From NCBI GenBank assembly GCA_037013685.1, contig CM072884.1, positions 102,971,548 to 103,035,547 on the forward strand: a stretch of DNA of 64,000 nucleotides, written 5' to 3'. This DNA comes from Acridotheres tristis. Taxonomy: Eukaryota; Chordata; Aves; Passeriformes; Sturnidae. The translations under genes and the position numbers were made by a program. This document shows, piece by piece, positions 1 to 13,219 of this stretch. Under the pieces are notes generated by a model. That model was given only the letters and a program-made list of their open reading frames with translations. It did not search any database and was not told where the DNA came from. Within the stretch, counting starts at the first letter, position 1, and each line of letters opens with the position of its first letter.

Positions 1-2584
1 AGTCTACTATCTCTGCTCCCAGATGCTGAACAACTGATGGACAAAAAGAAGAAAATCTCCTCGATTTCTACCCAAAAAATCTACCAAATAAAAGGATAAA
101 CTGAGCCTATAAATGGTCCATCTCTCCAACTGCATATATTCCCAAGCAAGCAGAGGAATACCAAAGAGAGGCATGAGCACCAGGAGTGACACAGAGTGTC
201 ACCATGAGGATGTGACAGACCCAAAAGGACCTTCTGCTCAATGTTTGCAAGTTCAGAGCATAAGGGGGTCAGAGATGCCAACTGCATACTTAACACACAT
301 TCCAATTTTCTGTATTAGTGCAGAACATTGTCATAAGCACTCAGTGTAATTATTTTGTCCCATAAAACCGAATATATTTGATAATCTGTTGGCCTATTTA
401 CTTTTCCCCCCCTCAAATTACTTATTACATATTTGCTGTATTTTCTTATTGAAATTGTGCAGTAGTAGTGCCTTAGAGTGGTAATAATGTTTATATGGGA
501 GAACACTTTGCATTGTTGAAATTGCCTTTTATGAGACTGTAACTGTTTTGATCTGGTACTCATATTCTGCTGTTTAACTTGTGTTTGCAAAACATAAGTA
601 TTGCTTCTTCTGTTATACCATACCAGGTATGAAAGTCTTAGAACTCAAGGGATCAAAAGTCTATCAAACTCTTTATTATAACAGAAATAATAATAACAGT
701 AACAGTAACAATAACAATAATAATAATAATAATAGTGTCTTCGTTTTATGGGTTTAGTCAACCCATCACAAATAGTCAACTTACAATATTTCTTAAGTAA
801 TGGAAAATTATGACGAGAAATGTCTGTTGAGGGAGTTAGTGAATAAAGGAACACTGAAAAAGTCTCTAAATACTGAATTTCAGACGGGATGTGATTTATA
901 TCCCCATTAAGAAATTTATTTTGGAAAATAAAAGATACTTGAACTCTGAACATCTGCTGTATCTGTACAAGGTGTTATATTTTAACAGTTAAGAAGTATT
1001 TTATTTCATTAAGTCTTTTAGTGAAAACCTAATTATTCCTGTAAAAACTAGAAAAAAAAATGGGGAGGTGATCCTTTAGCTTCGGTTTTAATCAGAGAGT
1101 ATGTATTTTAAACGAACCTTTAAATGTACTACTCTAACAAGCCTGTAAACATTCACCTTTTAAACAAGATGCATTCACTTGAATAAATATTTTGACACAT
1201 CAGTCAGACATTGATTAAATTAGTTCTTTAAATCATCATCTAAATACTTCACTGAAACAGGGTAAAGCGATTATATCTTCCACACAGTAAATTCTCATTT
1301 AGTTCCAATACTAAAGGGAAAAAAAAGTCTTTGAGCTGCAAAATTTGAAGTTAAGGTAAAGATTAAAGACTGATCACTGAGCTAATCTTCTCTAACCTAG
1401 CACTGGAAGGCATTGGAATTGCCTCTATTTAATATTGTTTGAAAAGAGCTCTGATTTTGATAAGGTACAGCACATGGATGTGAGAAAAAAATATGCATTT
1501 TCAAAGACAAATAAAAAAATTCCCTGAATATATCATTGAGGCATTTATTGGCATTTTTTGCTGTGTGACAAAGCTTCAGGAGAAGTGCATATAGACACAA
1601 ACACAGCCACAAAGGTATATACAAGTTCCTCTTTCATTATATGATCAATATCAAATCATAATATTAAATCACATGATTCAAGACAGCTCACTATTATTCC
1701 TCTAAGAATCTTTCGTGAAGATAATTTATATTTTTCTTGATATTCATGGTACAGCTTTTTTCCCAGGTCTTTACACTTGGCCAAAGGTCAGAATAAGTCT
1801 CTGAAGGAACAGGTCCCATGAACCTAAGGCAATTGAGAGCATCCAAAACACATGATTCCATCTTGCATGACTTTTTATATCTGATCTTGATAGGGGAATT
1901 CTACTGTCCAATTACTTTAAAAATAAATTAATTAAATATATTAAATAATTTAATTTGTATCGTAAAGAAAGCTGAGGCTGAAAAACTTATTATAAAGAAG
2001 CTAAAATAATTTTTATTCTGAAAAATTATGTCAGATTTAATAATTTAAATCCAAATGTAAATGTTACTGATGCTCAAAAAAAAATGAGTTAACTAATTTT
2101 GCCTCAGAAATGTTTCAATCTGTGCATGTTTTACTTGCACCATATGTTTTTGTAGCTGAAAGATATTCAAAATTTAATCAATGTTATAATAGAAAATGAA
2201 GTTCTACCAGCTTATTAGGCGGTAGGAAGTTGGGTTTCTAAAATCTACTCAAAGAAAAGTTTCACATTAAAAAGGTCATATCATGCTATTTGGCTACGTT
2301 AAATACAAATTCACTTGTGTGATGTAGTGAAAATTGTTGAGTATTCTGAACTTTGCAGAAGTGGGGAAGTGACAAAGTAATTGAAGTAATAGCACAGGAA
2401 GATTTCTCTAATCCATATTGCAAAATTTGAGGTTCCTTTTTCGTACGTCTTGACCAAAACATTTTTTTTATCCATTGTTTCTACTGCAGCAAAGGTTTTT
2501 TTGCTGTCTTTAGTGCAGACCACGGTGAACAAGCTGCAGGTGATACCCTCAGCACTGGTGTCACTGTAAGGCCAGGGACTGGTG
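1..2584. other. Unique AT-rich noncoding DNA
   Basis: No gene or recognised transposon was seen here. Both strands carry only short open frames broken by frequent stops. The only structured element is an AAT/AAC simple repeat near 685-735. The stretch is taken to be intergenic or intronic; a diverged old repeat could be missed by eye. Confidence 0.6.
685..735. repeat. AAT/AAC-type trinucleotide and hexanucleotide simple repeat
   Basis: The stretch changes from aacagt hexamers to aataac and then to pure aat triplets, all on the A-rich strand. On the reverse strand it yields a run of tyrosine and cysteine codons in a spurious open frame. Confidence 0.85.
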
Positions 2585-2720
2585 ATAAAATACAGCAACA
2601 AGTGCTTTATTCAGAAAGCAGAAGAAGCGATTTATTGCACGAGTGGGCACATTTTTATAGACAGGTTCACTGAACTAAGAATAGAATAAGCTCATTGGTC
2701 TAAGGAAGGCAACACTACTT
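2585..2720 (-). mobile_element. Endogenous retrovirus LTR piece (reverse strand)
   Basis: Read on the reverse strand, this piece has an LTR-like promoter and polyadenylation layout: a CCAAT box (attggtc seen on the plus strand near 2694-2700), a TATA-like tataaaaat (2651-2658), then two AATAAA signals (2631-2636 and 2606-2611). That order and spacing fit the U3-R part of a retroviral LTR. The outer ends (TG...CA and target duplication) could not be placed, so the element may extend to about 2500 or 2810. No coding part of a provirus lies next to it. The family was not identified. Confidence 0.5.
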
Positions 2721-2836
2721 GTAAACATGTTTTTACTAAAACATTACGTTTTTCACGCACTCTTCCTGTCTACAGCACGAGGTGCTAAACTTTGTCTTTC
2801 ATTCTTTCCCTTCTGTTTTCGTTTGAGTAGCTTGGG

Positions 2837-3048
2837 AAAACTCAAACTGCTGTTTTCCCTGGCTCTCACCAGCATCCACACACAGGCATGTGTGACTGGA
2901 GCTTGGGTTTCAGTGCTGCTCACAGGAGCTGCCTGGGGAGCTGGAGGGGCAGCTCTGAGGGCAAGGGCTCTGTGCACTTTGCAGCCTGGAGCAGGAGTGA
3001 ACATCCCCAGGCTTCTTGAAATAAAAAAAAAAAAAAAGACAAAACTCA
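2837..3048 (+). mobile_element. Possible small retrocopy with A-tail and 8-bp flanking repeats
   Basis: A GC-rich block unlike its AT-rich surroundings ends in gaaataaa followed by an A-run (about 3023-3037). It is flanked by the same 8-mer, aaaactca, at 2837-2844 and 3041-3048. An inserted body with an A-tail and matching flanks is what LINE-driven retroposition of an RNA leaves. The body (about 190 bp) holds a frame open on both strands but no protein I recognise, so the source RNA is unknown. An 8-bp match in AT-rich DNA can also arise by chance. The neighbouring reverse-strand LTR could in principle extend into this block. Confidence 0.35.
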
Positions 3049-3891
3049 CATGGAAATGCTAGACTGTTCTTTTCTACAGGCATTTGACTCTTGCAAGGGC
3101 ACTTAAGAGCACATACATTTTCATCTTTGGTGTCTTTATTGCTGGCAGAAGTAGGCAGCTGTCTTTATCTCAAGATGAAGAGAGGATCTTTGAAAAATAG
3201 AGGAAACAAGCAAGTAACACCTTGTGATAGGCTCGTGAAAACCAAGTGAAGAGCAGCACATACTTTTTCTTCTTAGTGAGTAGCATTCCTTCTCAGTCAC
3301 TTTGTGAGCAAGATGTGTGGAAAGAAAGGCTTGAAGGATCAGTTTAGGGTGCCATGATGTGGACATGAGGCAGGACTGGCCCATCTATCCTACTGTGGCT
3401 TTCACAGCTTTCTGGAAAATCTTATTTTTAAATCACTCTTTTAGTGTATATGTATAAAACAGTTCAGGGAAACAGTCTCTGGATTTAGGGATTTTTTGCT
3501 TGCAAGGTCACCTCATCAGTGTATTCAAGAGTCAAAACAGCTGGATAAGCTTTTCATTATGAGTATTCATCCAAGTGAATGAAAGTCAAAGAAGATGGAA
3601 ACAGCTGCAGCAGAAGCCAACAGAAATTATATGATTAGTGCTATTTTGGGCAAAACTTATCCCCTTTTCACAGACCTGCAATACATCCAGGTAGTGTTTT
3701 GGGGACAATTCTATAGGACTTACTGTAGAGAAAGCAACATCGAACTGTATTTGATTTAATTACACGGTTTTAAGTCAAGAGCAATATATCACTTGATTTA
3801 AGTCTGTTTGAGAATCTAGAATAGTTCTGTGGTTTTATATTGGACAAAGGAGATATTTAACAAAAAAAATCTTCTCAGAATTAGCATATCA

Positions 3892-3910
3892 AAACAACAA
3901 CAACAAAAAA
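3892..3910. repeat. Short AAC repeat
   Basis: About six copies of aac run into an A-rich tract. It is a minor microsatellite. Confidence 0.7.
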
Positions 3911-3977
3911 GAAGACCAAGAATTAAATGAATAAAAATTTAAATACAAGACAATATAAATTGTATAAGAATAGAAAT

Positions 3978-4040
3978 TACAGAATCAACTAGGTTGGAAA
4001 AGATCTTTGAGATCTTTGAGTCCACATGTGAAGGCATTTA
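3978..4040 (-). mobile_element. CR1 LINE 3'-end fragment (reverse strand)
   Basis: The sequence opens with agaatcaactaggttggaa and continues with agatctttgag, which is the reverse complement of the avian CR1 3' terminus of the 'aaggttggaaaagacctctaag' type. A small internal duplication (gatctttga twice) is present. The copy is very short, truncated within about 60 bases of the 3' end as CR1 insertions often are, and has no coding capacity. It resembles the better preserved reverse-strand copy at 59332. Confidence 0.65.
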
Positions 4041-4339
4041 GGTTTCCAAGAAAGAGAAATAAAATTTTGAACTAAAATGTCAAATTTTTTTATTGTTAAA
4101 TTTGGTTTATATTTTATGAGTAGTGAAATTTTTTATTTCTGCCTCCAGATATTTTCTTTTCCTGCTAAAAAGTTTAACTGTCTAAACAGAAACACTCTTT
4201 AATATATACAAAAAAGTAGAGAACTGAAGTTGTTCTTGGTCATATAATTTTAAAAAAACTTTTGGTTTATGCAACATCTTCTATTAACACCATGGTGCAA
4301 GATATGCTGCACAATACCTCAATGAAATTGTCATTCTAA

Positions 4340-4397
4340 TCAATATAAATTAGAATTTATATTGGGAGTGAAATTACTCCCAATTTCACTCCCAATA
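4340..4397. repeat. Two overlapping perfect inverted repeats
   Basis: The first palindrome has 11-bp arms (4341-4351 and 4354-4364) around a 2-base centre. The second has 16-bp arms (4360-4375 and 4382-4397) around the 6-base loop actccc. They share positions 4360-4364, so only one hairpin can form at a time. The loop plus right arm is also a 12-bp direct repeat (actcccaa twice). No transposon ends or coding sequence were recognised around them. Confidence 0.9.
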
Positions 4398-5029
4398 AGA
4401 TGAAGACAGAATCCTTAAGAGGGTAATTTTCAAAGATAAACAGGTAAGAAGTGTAAAAACTTTTTCCAGATTTTATGTTCTGCATAAAAATAAAGATTAT
4501 TGAGAATGAGCATTGTCAGTGTTAGGAATAGACAAAAAAAAAGAAAATGAGGATGTCAGATGTAGCTAGTTGTAGTTACTGCCTTTAGAAGCAGGCCATG
4601 AAGTTCTTGAAAGTACAATATTAAATTTAAAAAATCATGCAGCAGTGACCCCTTTCTATTGACTGTAGTATAAAACTCCAAACATCCATCAACTTGAGAG
4701 ATTTTCTTCTTTACATTCATGAAATATGGCTGTAGATTATTCATTGAAAGTTTACAACAGAGACTGTATGAATGGAAAGTGTGAGTTGAGGGTTCAATCC
4801 TAGACAATTAAGAAAAACATAACAAAATTTAAGCACCAATAAACCAGGCTTATTAAAAAAAAAAAGTTCAAATGGAAATACATTTTCAGGGGAATTTTTC
4901 ATATCCAGAATAAAACAGATACCAATTGTCTTTTTGTCAATTGATTGTCACCTATTCTTTCTGAAGTAATCAGGAGATTGATTGCTTTTCCTCTGGCCAA
5001 AGCCTTGCCAGTAGCTGCAGTTCTTGTGC

Positions 5030-5482
5030 AGAAAGATGATTAGAGGGATGGAACACCTTTCTTATAAGGAAAAAGCCAAGAGAGTTGGGGGTTTGTTCAT
5101 CCTGGAGAAGAAAAGTCTTCAAGGAGACTTTATAGCTTCTTCCTGTCCCTAAAGGGGGTCCACAAGTGAGCTGGAGAGGGACTTTGTTCTTACAAGGGGC
5201 TTTAGTGACAGGACAAAGAACAATGGCTTTAAACTGAGAGAGGACAGGCTTAGATTAGATGTAAAGGAGAAGTTTTTACAATCAGGGTGGTAAAACACTG
5301 GAACAGGTTGTCCAGAGGGTTGGTGGATGCCCTGTGCCATGAAACGTGCAAGGACAGGCTGGACAGGGCTCTAAGCAATCTGACCTAGCTGAAGATGCAG
5401 TGATGCTCATCACAGGGGTGGTGTACTGACTGACCTCTAAAGATCCCTTCCAACCCTTACTATTCCATGAGTCTATGATTGA
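5030..5482 (+). mobile_element. CR1 LINE, 5'-truncated, with intact 3' end
   Basis: The whole stretch follows the avian CR1 3' region: the gatggaacacc segment, the ggagaagaaaag segment, taaaggggg, tgacaggacaa, actggaacaggttg, the gacaggctggacagg segment, and the terminal atcccttccaaccc followed by the attcc/tctatgattg tail near 5460-5480. It holds only the last part of the reverse-transcriptase reading frame plus the 3' UTR, and the frame is broken by stops. This is a dead-on-arrival insertion. The subfamily was not determined. Confidence 0.9.
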
Positions 5483-8400
5483 TGGAAGTATTGTCAAGGG
5501 TTGTGAGTTAAATATAAAAGCTGTTTTTGTTGTGGCTGAAAGGAAAGCTCTATCTTCTTCCTCTTATCTCTCTTTTTGAAACATGACAGATGGAAAGTAA
5601 TTAATCTAGTTGTGAATGTCTGCAAAGAGATGCTCAGTTTTGAACCAGACACCTCAGCTCTGTTATCTATCCTTTTAAAGTCAATGGAGAGACAGTGCTT
5701 TTACAGCACAAAACACATGGAATAATTTAAATACCTATTTTAGATTAAAATAGTCATACATTATGTCTTTCCACTGCTAACAAAGGGAACTTGAGAAGAT
5801 TCTTGTAGGTCTTAGCCCCACTTATTCAAATTAGACCAATTTAATTATATGCTGAGTGTGTGCACATATAATAACACCTTCATGAAGAAACTTTATGGGT
5901 AAAAAGAAAACACTAAGTTTTTTTTTCCTTTGAAAAGATTCAAACTACTCAGTGGTGTGTGTTAGTTAACACAAGAAAGTGAATTGTCTTCACTTATTGA
6001 TGAATACAAATGTTCTTGAACACTGAAGTTGAAATATCACTGTTACTTGCTGGGGCAGTAGGAAGAGATGGTGTAATATTAAATGGGATGTCCTGTTGAG
6101 ATAGTAGGAAAGAATGTGATCCCTACTGATATCACAGACAAGGATGGGCGCATCCACAACAGACACAAGAGGGAACAGCAGAGACCCCAGCCAAGAACTT
6201 CTTGTTTCTCTTTTAAGGCACTACTTTATATTTTCCATTTTCTCTATATCCTTTTATTTGTTTCTTTTTTCATAAGTACATAAATATGTTTAGCTCTAGG
6301 TTAAAAGTAGAGGCTGAAAAGCTGTTGGAGGGCTCTGTAAATAAACCAAAGGGAATTGTACGGATATGGCAAAAGTTCCTGCTGAAATAGGGGGCTCATA
6401 ATTTTTGGAGTACATGCTAAAACCCTCACAGAAACAAGACAAGCAGAAAAATATCTTCATCCTTACTTTAGCTCGTGGATCAGGGGCACAAACTACCTAA
6501 CAACTGTGCTAGGGAAAAATAATACTCTAACTGCAGCAGAATGTCATGTAATGCATATGCAAATACTTTAATGCTTCCAAAAATCATCATCATCTGTGCC
6601 GGTTTCTGTCACTATTCTGTATTACATGCATTTATATTGCCAACACTGCCTCAGGCATCAATGACAAAACCTTTATTTTGTATGGATATATTAGGGCAAG
6701 CTTACCTATATATAGCTAACTTATAATTGCAGAGAATGCATACAGCAGTAAATATATATTTTTGTGTTGTCTGATTTAGATAGGTTTTAGTTTCTATTGA
6801 AAATCCGAGTAATTTTATTCAGAATAGATAGTGTATATCTTTAACATAAACACATATACACAGACTGACAGATCTCCTTTAATTAAAAAATTGGCACAAG
6901 TTGTATTTTTGCCAAGTTTAAAGTTTTGGGTAGGTTTTGACCCACCACCCCCTCAGAGTGGCAAAAAACAGATAGATTTGTAGAAAACATGTAGAATACT
7001 AGGACCTACATAGAACAAATGTTTTGCCATGAACCAGGGAGGTGGGACTGTATGATGAATAATTAAATGATTCATAGATTTTTTTATCAAAGATGAAAAC
7101 TTTATTATATTTAGAAGAGTACAAGGCAAGATAAACAGTTTTCAGCACTTTTTTCATGTAGGATGGGAACTGAATGACTAGAATTTAACCACAAAGGGAA
7201 GAACAGCAAAAAAGAAATATCAGTGTTATAACTAAAACTGTGTGAATTGTTGTCTTCTCAATAAACAACTTCCCCTACAGGTGTGGGAAAGGGGGATATT
7301 TCATACTGAGGTTTAGCAATGAGAGACTCTCCACAAAACTCAAGGAAACCTTGACTGGGAGAAATGCGTCTGAAATAAAGGTTTACCTGGTGCTTCAGGA
7401 GGACAAAATTGCTCTTTAGGGAAAAGAAATTTCAGGCAGGATTTCGTGTACTATTACTTCTTTGCCAAAGGTGGGATATTGATTTTATTGCCCAAATTGC
7501 AGACTGACTTTTGTTGTTATCGCTTACAACATCCCTAAAAATCCATCTTCTCCTTTCAAGTGTCGAATCTGGAAAAATCTGCAGAAATAAGCCACAAGAC
7601 ATGTTTGAAACTCTGGGGTATGGCTGAAGATACCATGCAGATGTCAGTGGTGATCTTTGCAGGTCTACTGCAGTTGGCACACAGAGGCCCTTCACTATTA
7701 AGGGGAATTAAGCCACAAATCAATGCTTAGAAATGGTGCCAGTGAAATTACAAAAGAAGGAGAAAAGCTTAGATCCAGGAAACCTTACAGAGAGGTGGAG
7801 TGTTATATACCTGGTAATGCTCCAGGAGAAAAGGTTAAGCCGCCAGTTAAAACTGACATTTGTGGTTAGTTTATATAGTCTGAAGGAAAGGGAGATGGCC
7901 AACACTTTGCATAATTAGATGTATTTCAAATAGCCCATCTGTAGTCTTTTAAAACTGTGAGAAATATTTGTGCACACAGTGAGCTTCTGATGAATTTCAA
8001 ATTGAAATATTTGTTCTTGGGAAAACCACTGTACACCTATCTTGGCAATTTATCTAATGCAGGCTCTTTGCAATTCATCTATGCAATCACAGTATAACAG
8101 GTGAGAATTAGTGGATCAAAGTGAAATGTTCAGGAACATGCAACCTATTTTTTGAGAGAAATAAAAACAAATTACCTCTCAGCTTACCACTAGCAGAGAG
8201 AGCTGCTCTTTATTTACTGCCCAATGAACCACATGCAGTATTTAGCAAAGAAAATAAGTTTAAAAAAAATCTCATTCTTTGAAGCATTATTTGAATAGTT
8301 TGATTTTAATTTCCTAAAATAAATAGCAATTACTACTTGAAAAGTTCTTACCAGTATCTGCTGATGTCTTTGTAGTGCTGGCTTAAAAAAAAAAAGCTTT

Positions 8401-11400
8401 CCTGCAGTGAATTTTGCATCAAATTTGCTACATAGAAATACACTTCTAGAAAACTAATGTCTCATAGATTTTCTATTGAAAGAAGGACTTTGTGCAAAAA
8501 TCCCCCCACCCCCAAAACCCAAACAAAGAGCAAAGCAAACCTACACACAGAAACCCAACCCAAACCAAAATAATCAACCCTCATTTTAATTAAGGATAGG
8601 AAAGGAAGGCAATTCTAAGCCATGTCTGTTGATGAAAAAGGAAAAGTAAATAATTCCAAATAGTATTTAGTTTCCATTATATGTTTGATATATATTCAGT
8701 ATGTGATTTCTGATTTAAATGTGTAAAATGGTGTAGTCAGAGTCGAGAGAAAGGTATGACAACTAACACCTTGCACATATTTTCAGAGTCTCTGCAGGTA
8801 TGTAAAACCTAAATGTATGCACATTCATTTAAAAATATTTTAAATTTTCTATGAATTACTTTGATATCTGAGCATGGTATATATTCCTGAGAACAGAAGT
8901 TTTAAATTTCTGTCCTCTTAGCTTAAAACCAGCTCTTTATGCTAACAAAAGTTAGTGGCTTTTTAAAGGGTAAGCACTAGCACTGGATAGAAAACATGTA
9001 TTTGACAATTGTCTAGTAGAAAACACCTTGCTTGAAAACTGAAATATTTCAGAGAAATATTTCAGAGAAAAGAAAAAATGTTTATCAATCTGGAATGAGA
9101 AGCATTTTTGAAAATTATAATACTTTCTGTAAGAAATACATTTTTGGCCTATTAAATTATATAATGAAAGCATGTAACTGCACAAATGAAGCATAGAAAT
9201 AATCATGCTGCCTACACTGTCTTCCCCAGAAGCAGACCTCCTTTTTCTCATATTTGAAATACAAATCAGATAAAATAGATTTTAAAGTCCATCAATAAGG
9301 TCTTCTCCTAACCACACTAAGTTAACCGTCACATACATGATTTTTAACGTTATTTATATCCTTCTCTGCTCTTCATTGACTCTCTTGCACTAAAATTAAA
9401 AGAAAGGAATAAATTATAATGCTATTTTAAAATAAAAGCCCGAACAACAATAAATTTTTTAGAAATTACAAAATGACCCCAGTAACTCTTTCTTTTCTAT
9501 AGAGTCTCTAAGTGTGTCAACTACTGTTTATATTTCCTATTCCTTCTGCTTATCATCATCCTCCTTCCCCACTGTGCAGTCTCACACATACAACTTCATC
9601 AGCTGCTGTTTACATCCAAGCTTCTTTCAGAATGCTTCTTTCTATACATCTAAATCAGAAAGACAAGGAAAAATATTTAATACATGCAGAGGGCTTCATG
9701 GAACAAAAGTGTGATGCTGGAGCTATGTTCAATGCCCAGCGTAAGAAGGGCTCAGGAATTCTCTTTTTCCTTCACATCTGTCACTGGAGGTGAGGTTATC
9801 TCCTAGAAAGAGATTTGCTCTCTGATTTAACACTTGAGAAAGTGAGGGTCCATTCAACCAGCCAGCATTCCAATCTCAGATTGCTAGACTTAAGGTCAAA
9901 CTCAAGTTTTCCCCTCACATCTCATCCTGTCCTCAATATACAGAATCCTGCTCTTTTTCTGCTTGTATAAGATCGTGTCAAACCATCAGCCATAAGTGCA
10001 AAATACTAGAGAGGGAGGATATAATTTAAATAGGAGATTAATATTTAGAGGCTTTTGTTTTTGTTTTTTTTCTATCAAAATATCAGAAAGTATCTGATAG
10101 CTTTGCCCTGGGAAGAAATAATCTCATGCTGGTATCATGACTAGAAGACCATCACCTCCAAGTCCTATACACATGAAATGTATTCAGGCTTCACTAACTC
10201 CATCCTGCATCTCACCAGTACATATTTTCTAAATTTCTTCTGAAATTACCTATTTTTGCATCTTTACAGTACTAAAGGAGAGAGGAAGGAATACTAGCTA
10301 TTTCAGTGGACTCTATACTTATAAGGTACTATTACAGTGCATACCATAAAATCCTATTTTGGTAGAGCCCGTGGATGGTATGATACAATGAAAGGGTGCT
10401 AAATGTGTACCTGTAATCCTAATGACTTCTATTCTTGGCAAAGAAGTAAACATCTGTAAAGGGATATTAGAATTTTATATGACAAATAAAAGAAAACAAA
10501 AAGCAAAAAGGCTTGGTGTAACTTTGCATTATCATTCAATGAAGCAGTAGATTATAAACTCAAAACAAATTAGTATTATCTAGTTACTTTCAAAATTTAA
10601 GAAATCTCCAGATATTGACAAAAATTTTGCAGTATCTACAGCTGGGACTTAAGAAACTGCAGGACATTTAAAATCAATGAACTGTTTAAATTTTCTGTAC
10701 ATTCATGTGGAAATCATTACAGTGCTATTTTTGTAAGGCAAGACAGTGGCAATTAAGGAAAAGAATTCAAATACAGAAAGAAAACTTCAACCAATGTAAT
10801 TAAACATAAAAGAGTCTTCAAGAGAAGACATTAGCACAAAATCAAAGTATGTTTGCTAATTATTAGAAAATAAAGAAGGTAGGGTTCATTTATATCTTGT
10901 TATATATCTAGGCTTTATTTTTGCTTCTTATACTCTACAGTGAGCGAGCAACTAGTACAGAAGTCAATACAAGTGGTTGAAAACCTACTCATGTTGACTA
11001 AAAATAGAAACTGCAACTTTGCTTCTTTAATGATATTTAGAAGTTTCTGGTAATAATGCTAACAGTTGGGATAGAGAATGAAAATTCACAGGGGAAAAAA
11101 TAACTTGAGAAGAAAATAAGAACACCACAATTCATCTTCAAAGAATGCTGCAACGATGGTGATGCGACAGTGAGTTTCTCTGTTTTCCCTTATTGCTTTC
11201 TCCATGCAAAAAATCCAGACTAACCCCTTCTGAACAGCTGATAAAAGTCATCACTCTCTAATGTTAATTCTAGTTAATTCTGAAGTCAAAACTTTGTTAT
11301 TGCTTGTTATTAAAAATCATGGCAGATTTTTGCAGAATTAGGGTTTTCCTTGCTACACATACAGGAAGCTCAGTGCATGAAATCTGGAATGCATCGCTTG

Positions 11401-11437
11401 CTCCTTCTGAAGTAACTTTACTGACTTTTTGCTCAGA
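5483..11437. other. Unique AT-rich noncoding DNA
   Basis: No gene or clear transposon was recognised over this interval. A short C/A-rich tract lies at about 8500-8575, and a 13-bp unit with the core gaaatatttcag is repeated in tandem at about 9041-9067. All open frames are short and lack family resemblance. Confidence 0.55.

Positions 11438-11497
<60 letters not shown>
11438..11497. repeat. GATA tetranucleotide microsatellite, about 15 copies
   Basis: An uninterrupted (GATA)n run of about 60 bases ends in a degenerate ggtatgataga edge. The pure sequence implies a young and probably length-variable locus. On the reverse strand it translates as repeating Tyr-Leu-Ser-Ile, which explains the spurious open frame there. 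Confidence 0.97.
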
Positions 11498-13190
11498 GTA
11501 TGATAGATGTATATCTTGGGTATAAAAACACCATGGGTCGCAGTTGTTTTCTCTGTCTTCTGAGATTGCCTAACATCAGGAATTTCGGTGCCTGTATTTG
11601 ACAAAACAGTTCAGTGGCTATTTCAGACTTTAAACTATGTTTTATATTTTATTAATCTTGGGGAAATGAGTTTCTGTCTTCCTCGTTCCTAAAATCTGAC
11701 CAAATCTCCATGCTTCTCTTCCGAGGTGACACTCATCCTCTCCTAAGGAAGTTGAACAGGTCTGGAAAAAAAAGAAATTTCAAACAGAATATAAGGAAGT
11801 CTGACTTTATCCCGGCTCTCAACATAGCTAGTTATGCTGAGTTCTGCATCTATGCTACTGGCTAGATAGTTACATATATTTTAAATGCCTTTTTTCTTAA
11901 AGAAAAAATCTGTTCTCCTGGGTTGGAATTTAAATATAAGCAGAATTAGGTAAGTCACGTAAGTGGGGAGAAATATTTCTCAGGAAAGAATAGGTTTTAT
12001 GAATGTAGTTTCCAATTTATGCAAATGTAGGATGCAAGAGTTTCCACCCTATAGATTTTAGTAAATGATTTGATTCTTACTATTTTTTTTAGCTTTATTA
12101 CCTAAAAGTTAATAACCACTTTTCTAAAAAACGTTAATTATTTACAAATGTAAGGAATTAAAGAGCTTATCTTATATTTTGCTGCTTCAGGTTATGTATA
12201 TTTAATGTTGAAAAAGGTGAATTTAAAATGTTATTAAGAATATTTTTGCTGTGATTTGTACCAATTTATTTCTGAAAGGAAACTATATTTTAATTAACCG
12301 TGTGGAAAAATAATCTAATATTTGATTGCTCTTTTTTTAATATAATTTAAAAATGCTGTATACAAACCAAATGCAAAATAAAGGTTTTCAAAAAAACTGA
12401 AGTACTTAAAATAAAATATAAATGAATTAATTTTTTTTTTAGGCAGATGGGTTATATCTGGTTTTATCAACATATAATTCTACAAACATCATGTCTCAGC
12501 ATTTCTAACCCACCTTTTATTCACGGATAAGGAATGAAAGCAAGCTTTCATATTTTGTCTGTCAACAAATTTTGTCTGTTAACAAGATGGTTTAAAGCTA
12601 AAAGGAAGCAAAGATCATGTCTGTATCTGAAGAATAGTCTACAGCTTTCAAAAACTGGGTTGTGCAGTCAATGATATTCTTAATTTATACAGTTTATTTC
12701 TTTAAAACTATGGTGGCTTAAATGCATTTTTTGAATAATATTTTTGTTAAATTTAAAATTTTGCCAAGGATATTAGAATAATTTTATACTAAAATACATT
12801 TGGCTTGTCATTTTAAACAAGAAAGTGTGTATTTAATTGAAGAAAAAAAAAATCAGAGGGTTTCATTATATTCCTCTCCACCATGTATATTTCAAACTTT
12901 TAATTAGGAACATTCACATCCATGAACATCCTACTTTTTATATTCTGTTGTTTTCATTTTTTCATTCTAAATCTGTTCTGTGAATCATTTTCTATTGAAT
13001 GGAAATTACAGAAAAAAATACAGAGAATAAAACATAAGTTTAACTACTTGTGAAACAAAGAAAATACCATGAATTTGCTGAATTACATTTGCTATTTTGT
13101 CACAGCAGTGAATAACCCTATTTTCTCCAGAAATATGGCGTCCGGATCAAATTAAATGAATGTAGGTTAAAAAAAAAAAAAAGTATAAAA
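11498..13190. other. Unique AT-rich noncoding DNA
   Basis: Nothing gene-like or repeat-like was recognised. Several T- and A-runs occur, such as near 12430-12440 and at 13169-13182, without flanking duplications. Confidence 0.55.
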
Positions 13191-13219
13191 TTATAGACAC
13201 CTTGTAAATCCATATTGCA

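Noticed and set aside
11353..11604. Reverse-strand frame with repeated Tyr-Leu-Ser-Ile
   Set aside because: It is a translation of the GATA microsatellite.
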